64,000 nt of DNA from Bacillus sp. M6-12 (lineage in GTDB: Bacteria; Bacillota; Bacilli; Bacillales; DSM-1321), in assembly GCF_002860285.1 (NCBI RefSeq), contig NZ_PGVF01000020.1, positions 1-64,000 on the forward strand, read 5' to 3'. Position 1 is the stretch's first letter, and every line of letters starts with the position of its first letter. The notes under the pieces were generated by a model. It saw only the letters and a program-made list of their open reading frames with translations. It did not search any database and had not been told where the DNA came from. Shown in pieces: positions 1 to 8,544 of this stretch. A program made the translations under genes and the position numbers.

Positions 1-63
1 CTGTTTTGAAAAACGCAAATTCACCTTATCTGTTATCTAGTTTTGAAGGAACAAAATTTCTTC

Positions 64-93
64 TTGAAAAACTCTATTAAAAGATAGTATAAT
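64..93 (+). promoter_or_regulatory. Sigma-A type promoter before 5S rRNA
   Basis: TTGAAA (64-69) and TATAAT (88-93) are separated by 18 bp, about 30 bp before the 5S gene. It could drive 5S and the tRNA cluster independently of an upstream rRNA promoter. The AT-rich spacer makes a chance match possible. Confidence 0.5.
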
Positions 94-124
94 AAATAAT
101 GTCTTTTCAATAGTTTAGAATATT

Positions 125-241
<117 letters not shown>

Positions 242-291
242 AGCAATATTCTTGCTGTTGCAAAGGTGGGTTTTAGGAAACATCATATTAT

Positions 292-366
292 TCCGCAGTA
301 GCTCAGTGGTAGAGCATTCGGCTGTTAACCGAACGGTCGTAGGTTCGAGTCCTACCTGCGGAGCCA
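292..366 (+). tRNA. tRNA-Asn (GTT)
   Basis: Complete cloverleaf: acceptor TCCGCAG pairs with CTGCGGA, the anticodon loop is CTGTTAA, and the T arm has GGTTCGAGTCC. CCA is encoded. First tRNA of the cluster after 5S. Confidence 0.97.
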
Positions 367-367
367 T

Positions 368-440
368 GCTTCCATAGCTCAGCAGGTAGAGCACTTCCAT
401 GGTAAGGAAGAGGTCAGCGGTTCGAGCCCGCTTGGGAGCT
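368..440 (+). tRNA. tRNA-Thr (GGT)
   Basis: Acceptor GCTTCCA pairs with TGGGAGC through one G-U pair, and the anticodon loop is ATGGTAA. CCA is not encoded and must be added enzymatically, unlike most of its neighbours. It begins one base after the previous tRNA. Confidence 0.95.
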
Positions 441-458
441 TCCTAATTAAGTTTATAT

Positions 459-533
459 GGCCCCTTGGTCAAGCGGTTAAGACACCGCCCTTTCACGGCG
501 GTAACACGGGTTCGAATCCCGTAGGGGTCACCA
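459..533 (+). tRNA. tRNA-Glu (TTC)
   Basis: Acceptor GGCCCCT pairs with AGGGGTC, the anticodon loop is CTTTCAC, and CCA is encoded. Confidence 0.96.
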
Positions 534-540
534 TTATATC

Positions 541-616
541 GGAGGATTAGCTCAGCTGGGAGAGCACCTGCCTTACAAGCAGGGGGTCGGCGGTTCGATC
601 CCGTCATCCTCCACCA
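541..616 (+). tRNA. tRNA-Val (TAC)
   Basis: Acceptor GGAGGAT pairs with ATCCTCC, the anticodon loop is CTTACAA, and CCA is encoded. Confidence 0.97.
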
Positions 617-633
617 TTTATGTTATTTTTTTT

Positions 634-709
<76 letters not shown>

Positions 710-715
710 TTTTAT

Positions 716-799
716 GGAGGGGTAGCGAAGTGGCTAAACGCGGCGGACTGTAAATCCGCTCCTTCGGGTTCGGCAGTTCGAATCTGCCCCCCTCCACCA
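716..799 (+). tRNA. tRNA-Tyr (GTA)
   Basis: An 84-nt tRNA with a long variable arm (class II), anticodon loop CTGTAAA and encoded CCA. About 95 bp of AT-rich sequence without a recognised feature follows before the next tRNA. Confidence 0.96.
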
Positions 800-893
800 T
801 CCTTTCTATAAAAAATTATTAGTGGACAGTTATAAATTCTATTTTTATGGGAATTATATAGCTACCCCCTATTTTTTTGTAGAGATGTAATAT

Positions 894-968
894 TGGGCTA
901 TAGCCAAGCGGTAAGGCAACGGACTTTGACTCCGTCATGCGTTGGTTCGAATCCAGCTAGCCCAGCCA
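894..968 (+). tRNA. tRNA-Gln (TTG)
   Basis: Acceptor TGGGCTA pairs with TAGCCCA, the anticodon loop is CTTTGAC, and GCCA closes the gene. Confidence 0.96.
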
Positions 969-971
969 TAT

Positions 972-1044
972 GAGCCATTAGCTCAGTCGGTAGAGCATCT
1001 GACTTTTAATCAGAGGGTCGAAGGTTCGAGTCCTTCATGGCTCA
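972..1044 (+). tRNA. tRNA-Lys (TTT)
   Basis: Acceptor GAGCCAT pairs with ATGGCTC and the anticodon loop is CTTTTAA. The discriminator A is followed by T-rich sequence, so CCA is not encoded. Confidence 0.95.
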
Positions 1045-1051
1045 TTTTTTT

Positions 1052-1126
1052 GCGGAAGTAGTTCAGTGGTAGAATACAACCTTGCCAAGGTTGGGGTCGC
1101 GGGTTCGAATCCCGTCTTCCGCTCCA
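1052..1126 (+). tRNA. tRNA-Gly (GCC)
   Basis: Acceptor GCGGAAG pairs with CTTCCGC, the anticodon loop is TTGCCAA, and CCA is encoded. Confidence 0.96.
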
Positions 1127-1149
1127 GCGAACACCTATTAAACATATTT

Positions 1150-1225
1150 GGGGCCTTAGCTCAGCTGGGAGAGCGCCTGCCTTGCACGCAGGAGGTCAGC
1201 GGTTCGATCCCGCTAGGCTCCACCA
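1150..1225 (+). tRNA. tRNA-Ala (TGC)
   Basis: Acceptor GGGGCCT pairs with AGGCTCC, the anticodon loop is CTTGCAC, and CCA is encoded. It is the last gene of the cluster; a terminator hairpin follows 30 bp later. Confidence 0.97.
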
Positions 1226-1253
1226 TCTAACTACATAACACCATAACTTCTGT

Positions 1254-1282
1254 CTTAAACCATAAGGTTTAAGGCTTTTTTT
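1254..1282 (+). terminator. Terminator of the tRNA cluster
   Basis: CTTAAACC and GGTTTAAG form an 8-bp stem with an ATAA loop, followed by GC and seven T. Confidence 0.85.
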
Positions 1283-1388
1283 ACGCTTTAAAAAAGCTGC
1301 CCTCATTATTACCTTCCAGCTTTCATTCCCCTTGAGTGAACAATTAACAACTGTCCGTTTACGTATACTTATGCAGAACATTGCTTGG

Positions 1389-1416
1389 TTGAACCATTTG
1401 AATTTTCTGATATAAA
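1389..1416 (+). promoter_or_regulatory. Putative sigma-A promoter of rocF
   Basis: TTGAAC and TATAAA are spaced by 16 bp, about 65 bp before the arginase start. No sigma-54 (-24/-12) motif like that of B. subtilis roc genes was noticed. Confidence 0.5.
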
Positions 1417-1481
1417 ATAAGAGTAAAGACGCTGCAGGTGGTTTAGTAAAGGCTGGATTTGTAGAAAAGGGAGATGGAGAG

Positions 1482-2384
1482 ATGAGAATCAAGAAACTTT
1501 CAATTATCGGGCTGCCAATGGATTTAGGGCAAACGCGCAGGGGAGTCGATATGGGACCTAGCGCCATCCGATATGCAGGAGTGGTCGAACGGCTTGAGAA
1601 TTTACATATTGAAATAGATGATTTAGGAGATATAGTTGTCGGCAGGCCCAGATTAATTGAAAATCCCAATTCCAATTTAAAAAATCTTGAATTAGTCTCG
1701 AAGGCAAATACTATGCTTGCTCAAAAGGTGGATGAAATTGTGGCGAGCGGGTCCTTTCCTCTTGTTTTGGGCGGGGATCATAGTATTGCAATTGGGACGC
1801 TTGCGGGCATTTCCAAGCATTATAAAAGTCTGGGTGTGATCTGGTATGACGCCCATGGGGATTTAAATACAGAAGCTACGTCACCGTCTGGCAATATCCA
1901 TGGGATGCCGCTTGCTGTGAGCCTTGGCCTGGGCCATCCAGATTTAACCGATATCCTGGATTATACACCTAAAGTTAAGCCGGAAAACGTCGTCATAATC
2001 GGAGCCCGTTCTCTGGATGAAGGTGAGAGGGAACTCATTAAGGAGAAGGGTATAAGAGTTTTCACAATGCATGAAATAGATAGACTTGGAATGACTAGGG
2101 TTATGGAGGAAGCAATAGAGTACCTAAAAGGGCGGACAGACGGAGTTCATTTATCGCTTGATTTAGATGGACTCGATCCAAACGATGCTCCTGGTGTTGG
2201 AACCCCTGTTATCGGAGGCATAAGCTATCGGGAAAGTCATTTAGCAATGGAAATGCTTGCAGAATCAGAAATGGTAACATCAGCGGAGTTTGTGGAAGTA
2301 AACCCAATACTGGATGAACGAAACAAAACGGCTACGGTGGCTGTTGCATTGATGGGATCATTGTTTGGAGAAAAATTATTATAA
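1482..2384 (+). CDS. rocF: Arginase
   Basis: Hydrolyses L-arginine to ornithine and urea in the cytoplasm, the entry step of arginine catabolism. The 300-residue length is normal for bacterial arginases. The binuclear manganese ligands are all visible: H100 in GGDHS, D123/H125/D127 in DAHGD, and D227/D229 in SLDLDGLDP; the substrate-loop motif SGNIHGMPLA is also present. The ATG is preceded by a GGGAGATGGAGAG ribosome site. It stands alone between the tRNA terminator and its own strong terminator, not beside rocD/rocE. Regulation by AhrC/RocR cannot be judged from sequence. Confidence 0.96.
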   Translation: MRIKKLSIIGLPMDLGQTRRGVDMGPSAIRYAGVVERLENLHIEIDDLGDIVVGRPRLIENPNSNLKNLELVSKANTMLAQKVDEIVASGSFPLVLGGDHSIAIGTLAGISKHYKSLGVIWYDAHGDLNTEATSPSGNIHGMPLAVSLGLGHPDLTDILDYTPKVKPENVVIIGARSLDEGERELIKEKGIRVFTMHEIDRLGMTRVMEEAIEYLKGRTDGVHLSLDLDGLDPNDAPGVGTPVIGGISYRESHLAMEMLAESEMVTSAEFVEVNPILDERNKTATVAVALMGSLFGEKLL

Positions 2385-2404
2385 AAGTATAAATTGCCAT
2401 GATA

Positions 2405-2441
2405 AAACCCCTTGTTCAAAAAACAAGGGGTTTCCTTTTTT
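2405..2441 (+). terminator. rocF terminator
   Basis: AAACCCCTTGTT and AACAAGGGGTTT form a 12-bp stem followed by a T-rich tract. Confidence 0.92.
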
Positions 2442-2453
2442 ATAGCATCTATT

Positions 2454-2627
2454 TTAATAATGGCTGTCTTTAGAGGTAAGGGAAAAATACTCATTTAGCA
2501 AATAGTCAAGTTTTGAACTCGCTTCAACAACGCGGTCGTCAACCATGGAGGAGTGAGTTGCTAAAACAATCATTTCTTCACGGCATTCTTCAATATTCTT
2601 TAGTAACTCTCCAAGCCTTGAGGCCAT
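2454..2627 (-). CDS. Spo0E-like aspartyl-phosphate phosphatase
   Basis: A 57-residue protein read on the minus strand from ATG at 2627 to TAA at 2454. Residues 37-47 read SSKLDYLLNEY, matching the Spo0E family signature (S-x-x-LD-x-L-I/L-x-x-Y). A predicted two-helix hairpin and the length fit the family. Members dephosphorylate Spo0A~P and delay sporulation; that role is inferred from the family. A GGGG tract about 6-10 bases before the ATG could be the ribosome site. It lies convergent to rocF and divergent from sigW, and is too short for many gene callers. Confidence 0.8.
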   Translation of the reverse strand: MASRLGELLKNIEECREEMIVLATHSSMVDDRVVEASSKLDYLLNEYFSLTSKDSHY

Positions 2628-2729
2628 AGTGCATCCCCACTTTCCATATATTCCTTATACTATATACCCTCCTGTAAAAATATTAAACATCAAATGTAAA
2701 ACTTTGTTAAAATAAAGTAAATAATTTTT

Positions 2730-2755
2730 TGAAACCTTTCAGCTTGCGATTCGTA
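2730..2755 (+). promoter_or_regulatory. Sigma-W autoregulatory promoter
   Basis: TGAAAC (2730-2735), 16 bp, then CGTA (2752-2755): the extracytoplasmic-function sigma-W consensus, 37 bp before sigW. A second CGTATA lies at 2761. This implies autoregulation of sigW-rsiW as in B. subtilis. Confidence 0.85.
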
Positions 2756-2792
2756 ATTATCGTATAGCCGCATAGAGCGGGGGTAAAACGGA

Positions 2793-3356
2793 ATGGATGC
2801 GCTTGTCAAACTAAGGATTAAACAGGTTCTAAAGGGTGACCAAAATGCGTTTGGCGAAGTAGTTGAACTGTATAAAGACAAGGTGTTTCAAATATGCTAC
2901 AGGATGCTGGGTAATCGCCATGAAGCAGAAGATATTGCTCAGGAGGCCTTTGTAAGGGCTTATGTTAATATACGAAGTTTTAATATCAATTTAAAATTCT
3001 CCACCTGGCTTTACCGGATTGCAACGAACCTATGTATAGACCGGATGCGTAAAAAAAAGCCATCCGTGTACCTGGATGCTGAGGTAGCCGGAACTGACGG
3101 GCTGAATATGTATTCCCAGCTTGCATCAGATACTCTTTTGCCAGAAGATGAGCTGGAAACTCTTGAACTGCAGGAAACCATTCAGGGGCAAATTATTAAG
3201 CTGCCTGAAAAATACCGTTCGGTTATTGTATTAAAGTATATAGAAGAATTGTCTTTAAAGGAGATCAGTGATATTTTAGATTTGCCGATTGGCACTGTAA
3301 AGACAAGGATTCATCGTGGACGTGAAGCGCTCCGTAAGCAATTGCGCCATTTATGA
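2793..3356 (+). CDS. sigW: ECF RNA polymerase sigma factor SigW
   Basis: A 187-residue group 4 sigma factor, the same length as B. subtilis SigW. Region 2 (about residues 25-90) contains the core-binding stretch YRMLGNRHEAEDIAQEAF and -10 recognition residues. Region 4 (about 125-185) has the helix-turn-helix LSLKEISDILDLPIGTVKTR for -35 recognition. GGGGG upstream of ATG serves as ribosome site. It directs an envelope-stress and antimicrobial-resistance regulon, is released when RsiW is proteolysed, and is encoded with rsiW 15 bp downstream. The sigma-W type promoter in front supports the assignment. Confidence 0.95.
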   Translation: MDALVKLRIKQVLKGDQNAFGEVVELYKDKVFQICYRMLGNRHEAEDIAQEAFVRAYVNIRSFNINLKFSTWLYRIATNLCIDRMRKKKPSVYLDAEVAGTDGLNMYSQLASDTLLPEDELETLELQETIQGQIIKLPEKYRSVIVLKYIEELSLKEISDILDLPIGTVKTRIHRGREALRKQLRHL

Positions 3357-3371
3357 TAAGAAGGTGAAAAA

Positions 3372-3998
3372 ATGAAATGTCCTGAAGAGGCCATTGAATA
3401 TATGCATGATTATTTAGATGAAGAAATCAGTGAAGAACATAAAGGATACTTAAAAAAACATTTGCATGAATGTGAAGATTGCAGAACTTATTTTCATGAA
3501 TTAAAAAAGGCAATCGCTTTGGTTCAGAGTACTTCCCATATAACAGCTCCGGCTGATTTTACCGCAAAGGTTATGGCCAATCTCCCAGAGGAAAATAAGA
3601 AGGTGAAAACTCAGCGGTGGTTTCGTAATCATCCATTTTTCACTGCAGCTGCCTTATTTTTTGTGTTAATGTCAGGAACTGTGTTATCTACATGGAATCA
3701 GGACCAGGAATTTTCCTTTTCGAAACAGACAAACCTTGTTGTGGAGAATGATACCGTGATTGTACCAAAGGGGAAGACCGTGGAAGGTGATATCGTTGTC
3801 AGGAACGGCGATATTAAGGTTGAGGGAGAAGTAAAAGGAAATGTAACTGTTATTCACGGAAAGCAATATATGGCATCCGCAGGCAATGTTACCGGAGAAA
3901 TAAAGGAAGTCGATCAATTGTTTGAGTGGCTGTGGTATAACATCAAAGGAACAGGCAAGGAAGTACTGAACATGAAGGATAATGAAGAAAAAGAATAA
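3372..3998 (+). CDS. rsiW: Anti-sigma-W factor RsiW
   Basis: A 208-residue single-pass membrane anti-sigma factor that sequesters SigW until PrsW and RasP cleave it. The N-terminal zinc-binding anti-sigma domain has the H30-x3-C34-x2-C37 motif plus C3. One membrane helix lies at about 87-107 (FFTAAALFFVLMSGTVL). The outer part (about 110-208) is short and beta-rich. The ribosome site AGAAGGTG precedes the ATG, and the gene follows sigW by 15 bp, so the two are co-transcribed. The length matches B. subtilis RsiW. Confidence 0.93.
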   Translation: MKCPEEAIEYMHDYLDEEISEEHKGYLKKHLHECEDCRTYFHELKKAIALVQSTSHITAPADFTAKVMANLPEENKKVKTQRWFRNHPFFTAAALFFVLMSGTVLSTWNQDQEFSFSKQTNLVVENDTVIVPKGKTVEGDIVVRNGDIKVEGEVKGNVTVIHGKQYMASAGNVTGEIKEVDQLFEWLWYNIKGTGKEVLNMKDNEEKE

Positions 3999-4207
3999 AC
4001 ATGTTGGCTGGCTTTCCAATACTTCTGCAGACTAAGCAACCATTGAAAAGTTGCGGTCTTAAACGGGGTAACGGGCAGCTGGCTTTTTTAGTTTGGAGAA
4101 GGGGAAGAGTTCAGTTACACCTCTGGAAGCGGGCAAGTTCCTTTTAGGCAAAAGTTTGTTAACTTCGGAAGGTAAAAACAGCCATTCAAAATGAACCAAC
4201 TTCAAAA

Positions 4208-4235
4208 TTGGAGTTCAACTATTTTATGTTATAAT
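4208..4235 (+). promoter_or_regulatory. Putative promoter of the cdaA operon
   Basis: TTGGAG and a perfect TATAAT are spaced by 16 bp. Transcription from here would give a leader of about 255 nt before cdaA. The stretch 3999-4207 between rsiW and this point holds no gene I can see, only a short GCAAC/GTTGC hairpin near 4038. Confidence 0.6.
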
Positions 4236-4369
4236 AAGAGGGTTATGGTTAAGAAAAACGATTTGATTGCAGCTGCAGCATTTAGTTATTTCACTGGGTT
4301 AGCAGCTTTACTCTCGTACTAATGAAACAATTGGCAATCTAACTATTATTTTTAATGTCAAGCTCCAGT

Positions 4370-4420
4370 GCAAATCTAAGATACGCAAAGAGAAAGTCTC
4401 GCGTAATATAGGATTTTTGC
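4370..4420 (+). promoter_or_regulatory. Extended hairpin in the cdaA leader
   Basis: GCAAATCTA pairs with TAGGATTTTTGC around an inner TACGC/GCGTA stem with a purine-rich 14-nt loop. No poly-T follows, so it is not a standard terminator, and it matches no riboswitch class I recognise. Confidence 0.35.
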
Positions 4421-4497
4421 TTTAGGATGAACCAAAGTATGCTGTTCATCTTTTTGGGCGCTGTTGCTTTTCTTTATTACCGACTGGAGGAAGTATC

Positions 4498-5319
4498 ATG
4501 TCTTTATCCGATTTTACTTTCTTGGAATTCCTGGTGAATTCCATTGATATTCTCCTTGTCTGGTTTGTGATATATAAACTGTTAATGGTTATTAAAGGAA
4601 CAAAGGCTGTCCAGCTGCTTAAGGGGATCTTCGTTATCGTTGTGGTTCGAAGTTTGAGTGCAGCCTTTGGGCTTAATACCCTTCTCTGGTTAATGGATCA
4701 AGCGCTGACTTGGGGATTTCTTGCTATCATTATTATTTTTCAGCCGGAGCTTCGCCGTGCTCTTGAGCAGCTTGGAAGAGGAAAGCTATTTACGCGTTCC
4801 GCTATCCAGGAAGATGATAATCAAGATCGGCTTGTTGAAGCAATTATGAAAGCTACCAGCTATATGGCAAAACGGAGAATCGGGGCACTGATTTCTGTTG
4901 AAAGGGAAACAGGGCTAAACGATTACATTGAAACTGGTATACCATTGGAATCGCAAATTTCCTCTGAATTACTGATCAATATTTTTATACCAAATACACC
5001 GCTGCACGATGGAGCAGTCATTATACAAAATAACCAGGTAGCTGCGGCTGCATGCTATCTGCCCCTTTCCGAAAGCCCATTTATCTCAAAGGAACTGGGC
5101 ACAAGACATAGGGCGGCTCTTGGAGTGAGTGAGGTTACAGACTGTATAACAATTGTTGTGTCAGAAGAAACAGGAAGTATTTCATTAACCAAAAATGGAG
5201 AGCTGCATCGGGAATTAAGCGCAGAGAACTTCAGAGAATTACTAGAGAGTGAGCTTGCTCTTGAAAATAAGGCAACTTCATCAGCCAGATGGAACTGGAG
5301 GGCGAAGAAAAATGGATAG
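4498..5319 (+). CDS. cdaA: Diadenylate cyclase CdaA
   Basis: Makes cyclic di-AMP from two ATP; this is the main, membrane-bound enzyme controlling potassium and osmolyte homeostasis in Firmicutes. The 273 residues contain three N-terminal membrane helices (about 10-80), a linker helix and the DAC domain (about 100-250) with DGA at 171-173 and RHR at 203-205. GGAGGAAGTATC before ATG is a clear ribosome site. It overlaps cdaR by 8 bases and lies in the universal cdaA-cdaR-glmM order. CdaR and GlmM both bind and modulate CdaA in characterised species. Confidence 0.96.
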   Translation: MSLSDFTFLEFLVNSIDILLVWFVIYKLLMVIKGTKAVQLLKGIFVIVVVRSLSAAFGLNTLLWLMDQALTWGFLAIIIIFQPELRRALEQLGRGKLFTRSAIQEDDNQDRLVEAIMKATSYMAKRRIGALISVERETGLNDYIETGIPLESQISSELLINIFIPNTPLHDGAVIIQNNQVAAAACYLPLSESPFISKELGTRHRAALGVSEVTDCITIVVSEETGSISLTKNGELHRELSAENFRELLESELALENKATSSARWNWRAKKNG

Positions 5320-6643
5320 ACTCATGAATAGTTCATGGTTTATAAAAATAGTATCCTTAGTTCTGGCAGTTCTGTTAGCAGTTTCAGTTAGTTTTCAGCA
5401 GGCGGGATCCAGTGAATCTCCCCTCTTTTCTCCCCGTGCAAAAAATGGCACGGAAAAGATAGAATCTGTACCAGTTGAAGTGTGGTATGACCGTGAAAAT
5501 CTTGTTGTTTCAGGAGCACCCAAGACAGTAAATGTTACACTGGAAGGTCCTAAAGTTCTGCTGCTTTCTGCCAAAAACCAAAGGGATTTTAAAGTATACA
5601 TTGACTTAACTAATCCAGAACTTTCTATGGGAGAAAAAAGAGTTCCCATTAAAATCAAGGACGTAAACGAAAAATTAAAAGTGAGCATTAATCCTGGCTA
5701 TGCACAGGTTTCCGTTCAGGAAAAAATAACAAAAGAATTCCGGGTAGAGGCTGAGTATGACCGTTCCTTACTTCAGGATGGCTACTTTGCCGATAAGCCT
5801 AATATCAGCCCTGAAAAAGTTAAAATAACAGGGGCTAAGGATGTTATTGACCGGATCTCTTATGTAAAAGCGACAATAGAACTGGGCCGCGGGGTAAATG
5901 GAACTATACATCGGGAGGCCCGGGTCCGTGCGCTTGACCGAGATTTGAACAAGCTCGAAAATGTCTTAATTGAACCTGAAACAGTAAATGCCTCATTAAC
6001 TATAAGAATTCCTGCCAAGACGGTACCAATAAAACCTGTACAAACAGGCAGCCAAATGGACGGAGTGAAAATATCTGACATTTCTGTAGAACCCAATGAA
6101 ATTACCCTGTACGGAGAAGAATCCAAACTGGCAGACATTGGCGAACTCAGGGTTCCTGTTGATATCAGCAAAATCAATAAGTCCATCACATTCGATATGG
6201 ATGTCAATCTTCCTGAAGGTGTCCAAAAGGCATCCAGGAGAACAGTAGCAGTGACGGTAACCGCTGACTCTGCTCAAAAAGATAAGGAAGCCGCTGAATT
6301 AGTTGAAGAAGAAGAAACCCCAGCGGAGGAGGAGAAAACCCCCCAGGCTGTTAAGACAAGAACCATCTTTAAGGTAAATGTACTGCCTGCAGGATTGCCC
6401 CCGGATTACCTTTTAGAGTTTATAACGCCTGCACAGGGCCAAACAAATGTTACACTGAAAGGCTCTGAGGAAGAAATTAAGAAAATCAGTGATTCTGACA
6501 TCCAGTTATCTATAGACGTAAGCAATTTGCAGGAAGGCCAGCATACGGTGGACATAAAAGTCAAAGCACCAACTGCGGCTAAATGGGAACTTGCTTCTTC
6601 TCAGGCAACAGTTAAAATAACGAAAGCAGAAAAAGAGACGTAA
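5312..6643 (+). CDS. cdaR: CdaA regulatory protein CdaR (YbbR)
   Basis: An extracytoplasmic regulator of CdaA. I chose the ATG at 5312, which overlaps the cdaA stop (ATGGATAG) and follows GGAGGGCG; an in-frame ATG at 5249 lies inside cdaA and lacks a site. The protein has 443 residues: a membrane helix at about 9-28, then repeated beta-rich YbbR domains through residue 310. An acidic E-rich linker (about 320-345) precedes a last YbbR repeat. The B. subtilis homologue is of similar length. Translation is probably coupled to cdaA. Confidence 0.92.
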   Translation: MDRLMNSSWFIKIVSLVLAVLLAVSVSFQQAGSSESPLFSPRAKNGTEKIESVPVEVWYDRENLVVSGAPKTVNVTLEGPKVLLLSAKNQRDFKVYIDLTNPELSMGEKRVPIKIKDVNEKLKVSINPGYAQVSVQEKITKEFRVEAEYDRSLLQDGYFADKPNISPEKVKITGAKDVIDRISYVKATIELGRGVNGTIHREARVRALDRDLNKLENVLIEPETVNASLTIRIPAKTVPIKPVQTGSQMDGVKISDISVEPNEITLYGEESKLADIGELRVPVDISKINKSITFDMDVNLPEGVQKASRRTVAVTVTADSAQKDKEAAELVEEEETPAEEEKTPQAVKTRTIFKVNVLPAGLPPDYLLEFITPAQGQTNVTLKGSEEEIKKISDSDIQLSIDVSNLQEGQHTVDIKVKAPTAAKWELASSQATVKITKAEKET

Positions 6644-6692
6644 TATATACGAATTCAATCAGTTTATGATTCTGATAAGGAGCGATATACAC

Positions 6693-8039
6693 ATGGGTAA
6701 ATATTTTGGAACAGATGGAGTAAGAGGGGTTGCCAATAGTGAATTAACACCGGAGCTTGCTTTTAAACTAGGCCGCTTTGGAGGATATGTCCTAACAAAA
6801 GATACAAAACGTCCTAAAGTATTGATAGGCCGGGATACCCGCATTTCGGGACATATGCTTGAAGGTGCCCTTGTGGCAGGATTGCTGTCTATTGGAGCTG
6901 AAGTTATGCGTCTTGGGGTTATTTCAACTCCGGGAGTAGCCTATTTAACAAAAGCTCTTAGTGCCGAGGCTGGTGTTATGATTTCGGCTTCGCACAATCC
7001 TGTAGCGGATAACGGCATTAAATTTTTTGGACCGGATGGCTTTAAATTGTCCGATGAGCAGGAAAATGAAATAGAGCAGCTTATGGATCAGGAAACGGAT
7101 ACGCTTCCCAGGCCAGTTGGCGCTGATTTAGGTAATGTAAATGATTATTTTGAAGGCGGCCAAAAATATCTGCAGTACTTAAAGCAATCGGTGGATGAAG
7201 ATTTCACTGATATTCATATTGCGCTGGACTGTGCACATGGGGCGACTTCTTCCCTTGCAACACACTTATTTGCCGATCTTGATGCCGATGTTTCAACGAT
7301 GGGGTCAAGCCCAAACGGATTAAACATTAATGATGGCGTAGGTTCAACCCATCCAGGGACATTAGCTGCATTCGTAAAGGAAAAAGGAGCGGATATCGGA
7401 CTAGCCTTTGATGGGGATGGGGATCGTCTCATAGCAGTTGATGAAAATGGGGATATTGTTGATGGTGACCAAATTATGTTTATTTGTGCCAAGTTCATGA
7501 AAGAACAGGGACGTTTAAAGCATTCAACCGTTGTATCAACAGTGATGAGCAACCTTGGCTTTTATAAAGGAATGGAAGCATCTGGTGTAAATAGTGCCCA
7601 GACTGCAGTTGGTGATCGCTATGTAGTAGAAGAGATGAAGAAAGGCGGCTATAACCTTGGCGGCGAACAGTCAGGCCATATCATCTTCCTTGACTACAAT
7701 ACGACGGGTGATGGCCTTCTTACAGGGCTACAGCTGGTGAATATCATGAAAATAACCCAGAAGCCTTTATCAGAACTTGCTGCAGACATGAAAAAATTCC
7801 CGCAAACGCTTGTGAATGTCAGGGTAACTGATAAACATGGTGTGACAAAGAACGAAAAAGTTCATGAAGTAATCGCGCAGGTAGAAGCAGAAATGAATGG
7901 CAACGGCCGGATCCTTGTCCGCCCTTCCGGAACAGAACCATTGGTGCGCGTTATGGCTGAAGCCCCCACACAGCAGCAGTGTGAAGCTTATGTACACCGT
8001 ATTGTAAAAGTGGTTGAGGAAGAAATGGGACTAGAATAA
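6693..8039 (+). CDS. glmM: Phosphoglucosamine mutase
   Basis: Interconverts glucosamine-6-phosphate and glucosamine-1-phosphate on the way to UDP-GlcNAc for peptidoglycan. The start is set at [12 protein letters not shown], preceded by AAGGAG. The protein has 448 residues, the family length. The phosphoserine loop is TISASHNP-like with S100, the metal loop is DGDGDR, and the sugar- and phosphate-binding ends GGEQSGH and RPSGTEP are intact. It follows cdaR by 49 bp. In B. subtilis GlmM inhibits CdaA directly, so this operon links wall precursor synthesis to c-di-AMP. Confidence 0.97.
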   Translation: MGKYFGTDGVRGVANSELTPELAFKLGRFGGYVLTKDTKRPKVLIGRDTRISGHMLEGALVAGLLSIGAEVMRLGVISTPGVAYLTKALSAEAGVMISASHNPVADNGIKFFGPDGFKLSDEQENEIEQLMDQETDTLPRPVGADLGNVNDYFEGGQKYLQYLKQSVDEDFTDIHIALDCAHGATSSLATHLFADLDADVSTMGSSPNGLNINDGVGSTHPGTLAAFVKEKGADIGLAFDGDGDRLIAVDENGDIVDGDQIMFICAKFMKEQGRLKHSTVVSTVMSNLGFYKGMEASGVNSAQTAVGDRYVVEEMKKGGYNLGGEQSGHIIFLDYNTTGDGLLTGLQLVNIMKITQKPLSELAADMKKFPQTLVNVRVTDKHGVTKNEKVHEVIAQVEAEMNGNGRILVRPSGTEPLVRVMAEAPTQQQCEAYVHRIVKVVEEEMGLE

Positions 8040-8114
8040 GCTTAAAGCTTCCGGTAAACTACAGGGATAGCCGTTTAAACATGTTATAGGTTTAAATATG
8101 CCATGAAATAGGAA

Positions 8115-8146
8115 TGCACAGGGTGAACATCATATTCCCCTGTGCA
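8115..8146 (+). terminator. Probable terminator after glmM
   Basis: TGCACAGGG and CCCCTGTGCA form a stable stem. The following tract (TATATTATTA) is U-poor, so termination may be partial. Confidence 0.5.
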
Positions 8147-8208
8147 TATATTATTATGAGTTTGATTTCTTTGCTGAGTGGTAAATAAAAGAGCGCAGTA
8201 ACAAATGA

Positions 8209-8237
8209 TTGACGAACCGTTCGACTTAAGTTAAGAT
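8209..8237 (+). promoter_or_regulatory. glmS promoter
   Basis: TTGACG, 17 bp, then TAAGAT (4 of 6 matches). A start near 8244 would place the glmS ribozyme in a leader of about 300 nt. Confidence 0.6.
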
Positions 8238-8305
8238 AAAGCGTGTTTTCGTAAAACTATTCAAAAAGCAGAAAGGTGGATAGACGTTATTTACATGTTT
8301 ATAAA

Positions 8306-8460
8306 GCGCCTGGACTAAACTATGGACGAAAGGGTTTAGTTGACGAGGAGGAGGGTTATCGATTTTTCGGCGGATACCTCCCGGCTGATCTGCACAGCCG
8401 CTAATTCCTTCCTTAAAACAGCGGAGGCAACTCGCTGCACAAACGGAATGAAGTGCATAC
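8306..8460 (+). ncRNA. glmS ribozyme riboswitch
   Basis: A self-cleaving glucosamine-6-phosphate riboswitch in the glmS leader. Cleavage is expected between A8305 and G8306 in AAAGCGCC. The conserved core is visible: GACGAGGAGGAGGGTTATCG, TTTTCGGCGGAT, ACCTCCCGG, the CAGCCGC helix, and the 3' part AAACGGAATGAAGTGCATA. When GlcN6P accumulates the RNA cleaves and glmS mRNA is degraded by RNase J1. End positions are approximate. Confidence 0.95.
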
Positions 8461-8544
8461 AACTAATACAATTTCAGAGATAAGGGGGCAAGTATGCCCC
8501 CGCGCAAACTTGTCCCCTTTCACTCATATGGGAGGAACAGTTTT

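Noticed and set aside
1196-1675. Long minus-strand frame over tRNA-Ala and the rocF start
   Set aside because: Antisense to a certain tRNA and to the arginase coding sequence, with no ribosome site.
4245-4325. A 27-codon frame MVKKNDLIAAAAFSYFTG... in the cdaA leader
   Set aside because: The ATG lies only about three bases after the expected transcription start, has no ribosome site, and would be leaderless; more likely structured leader RNA.
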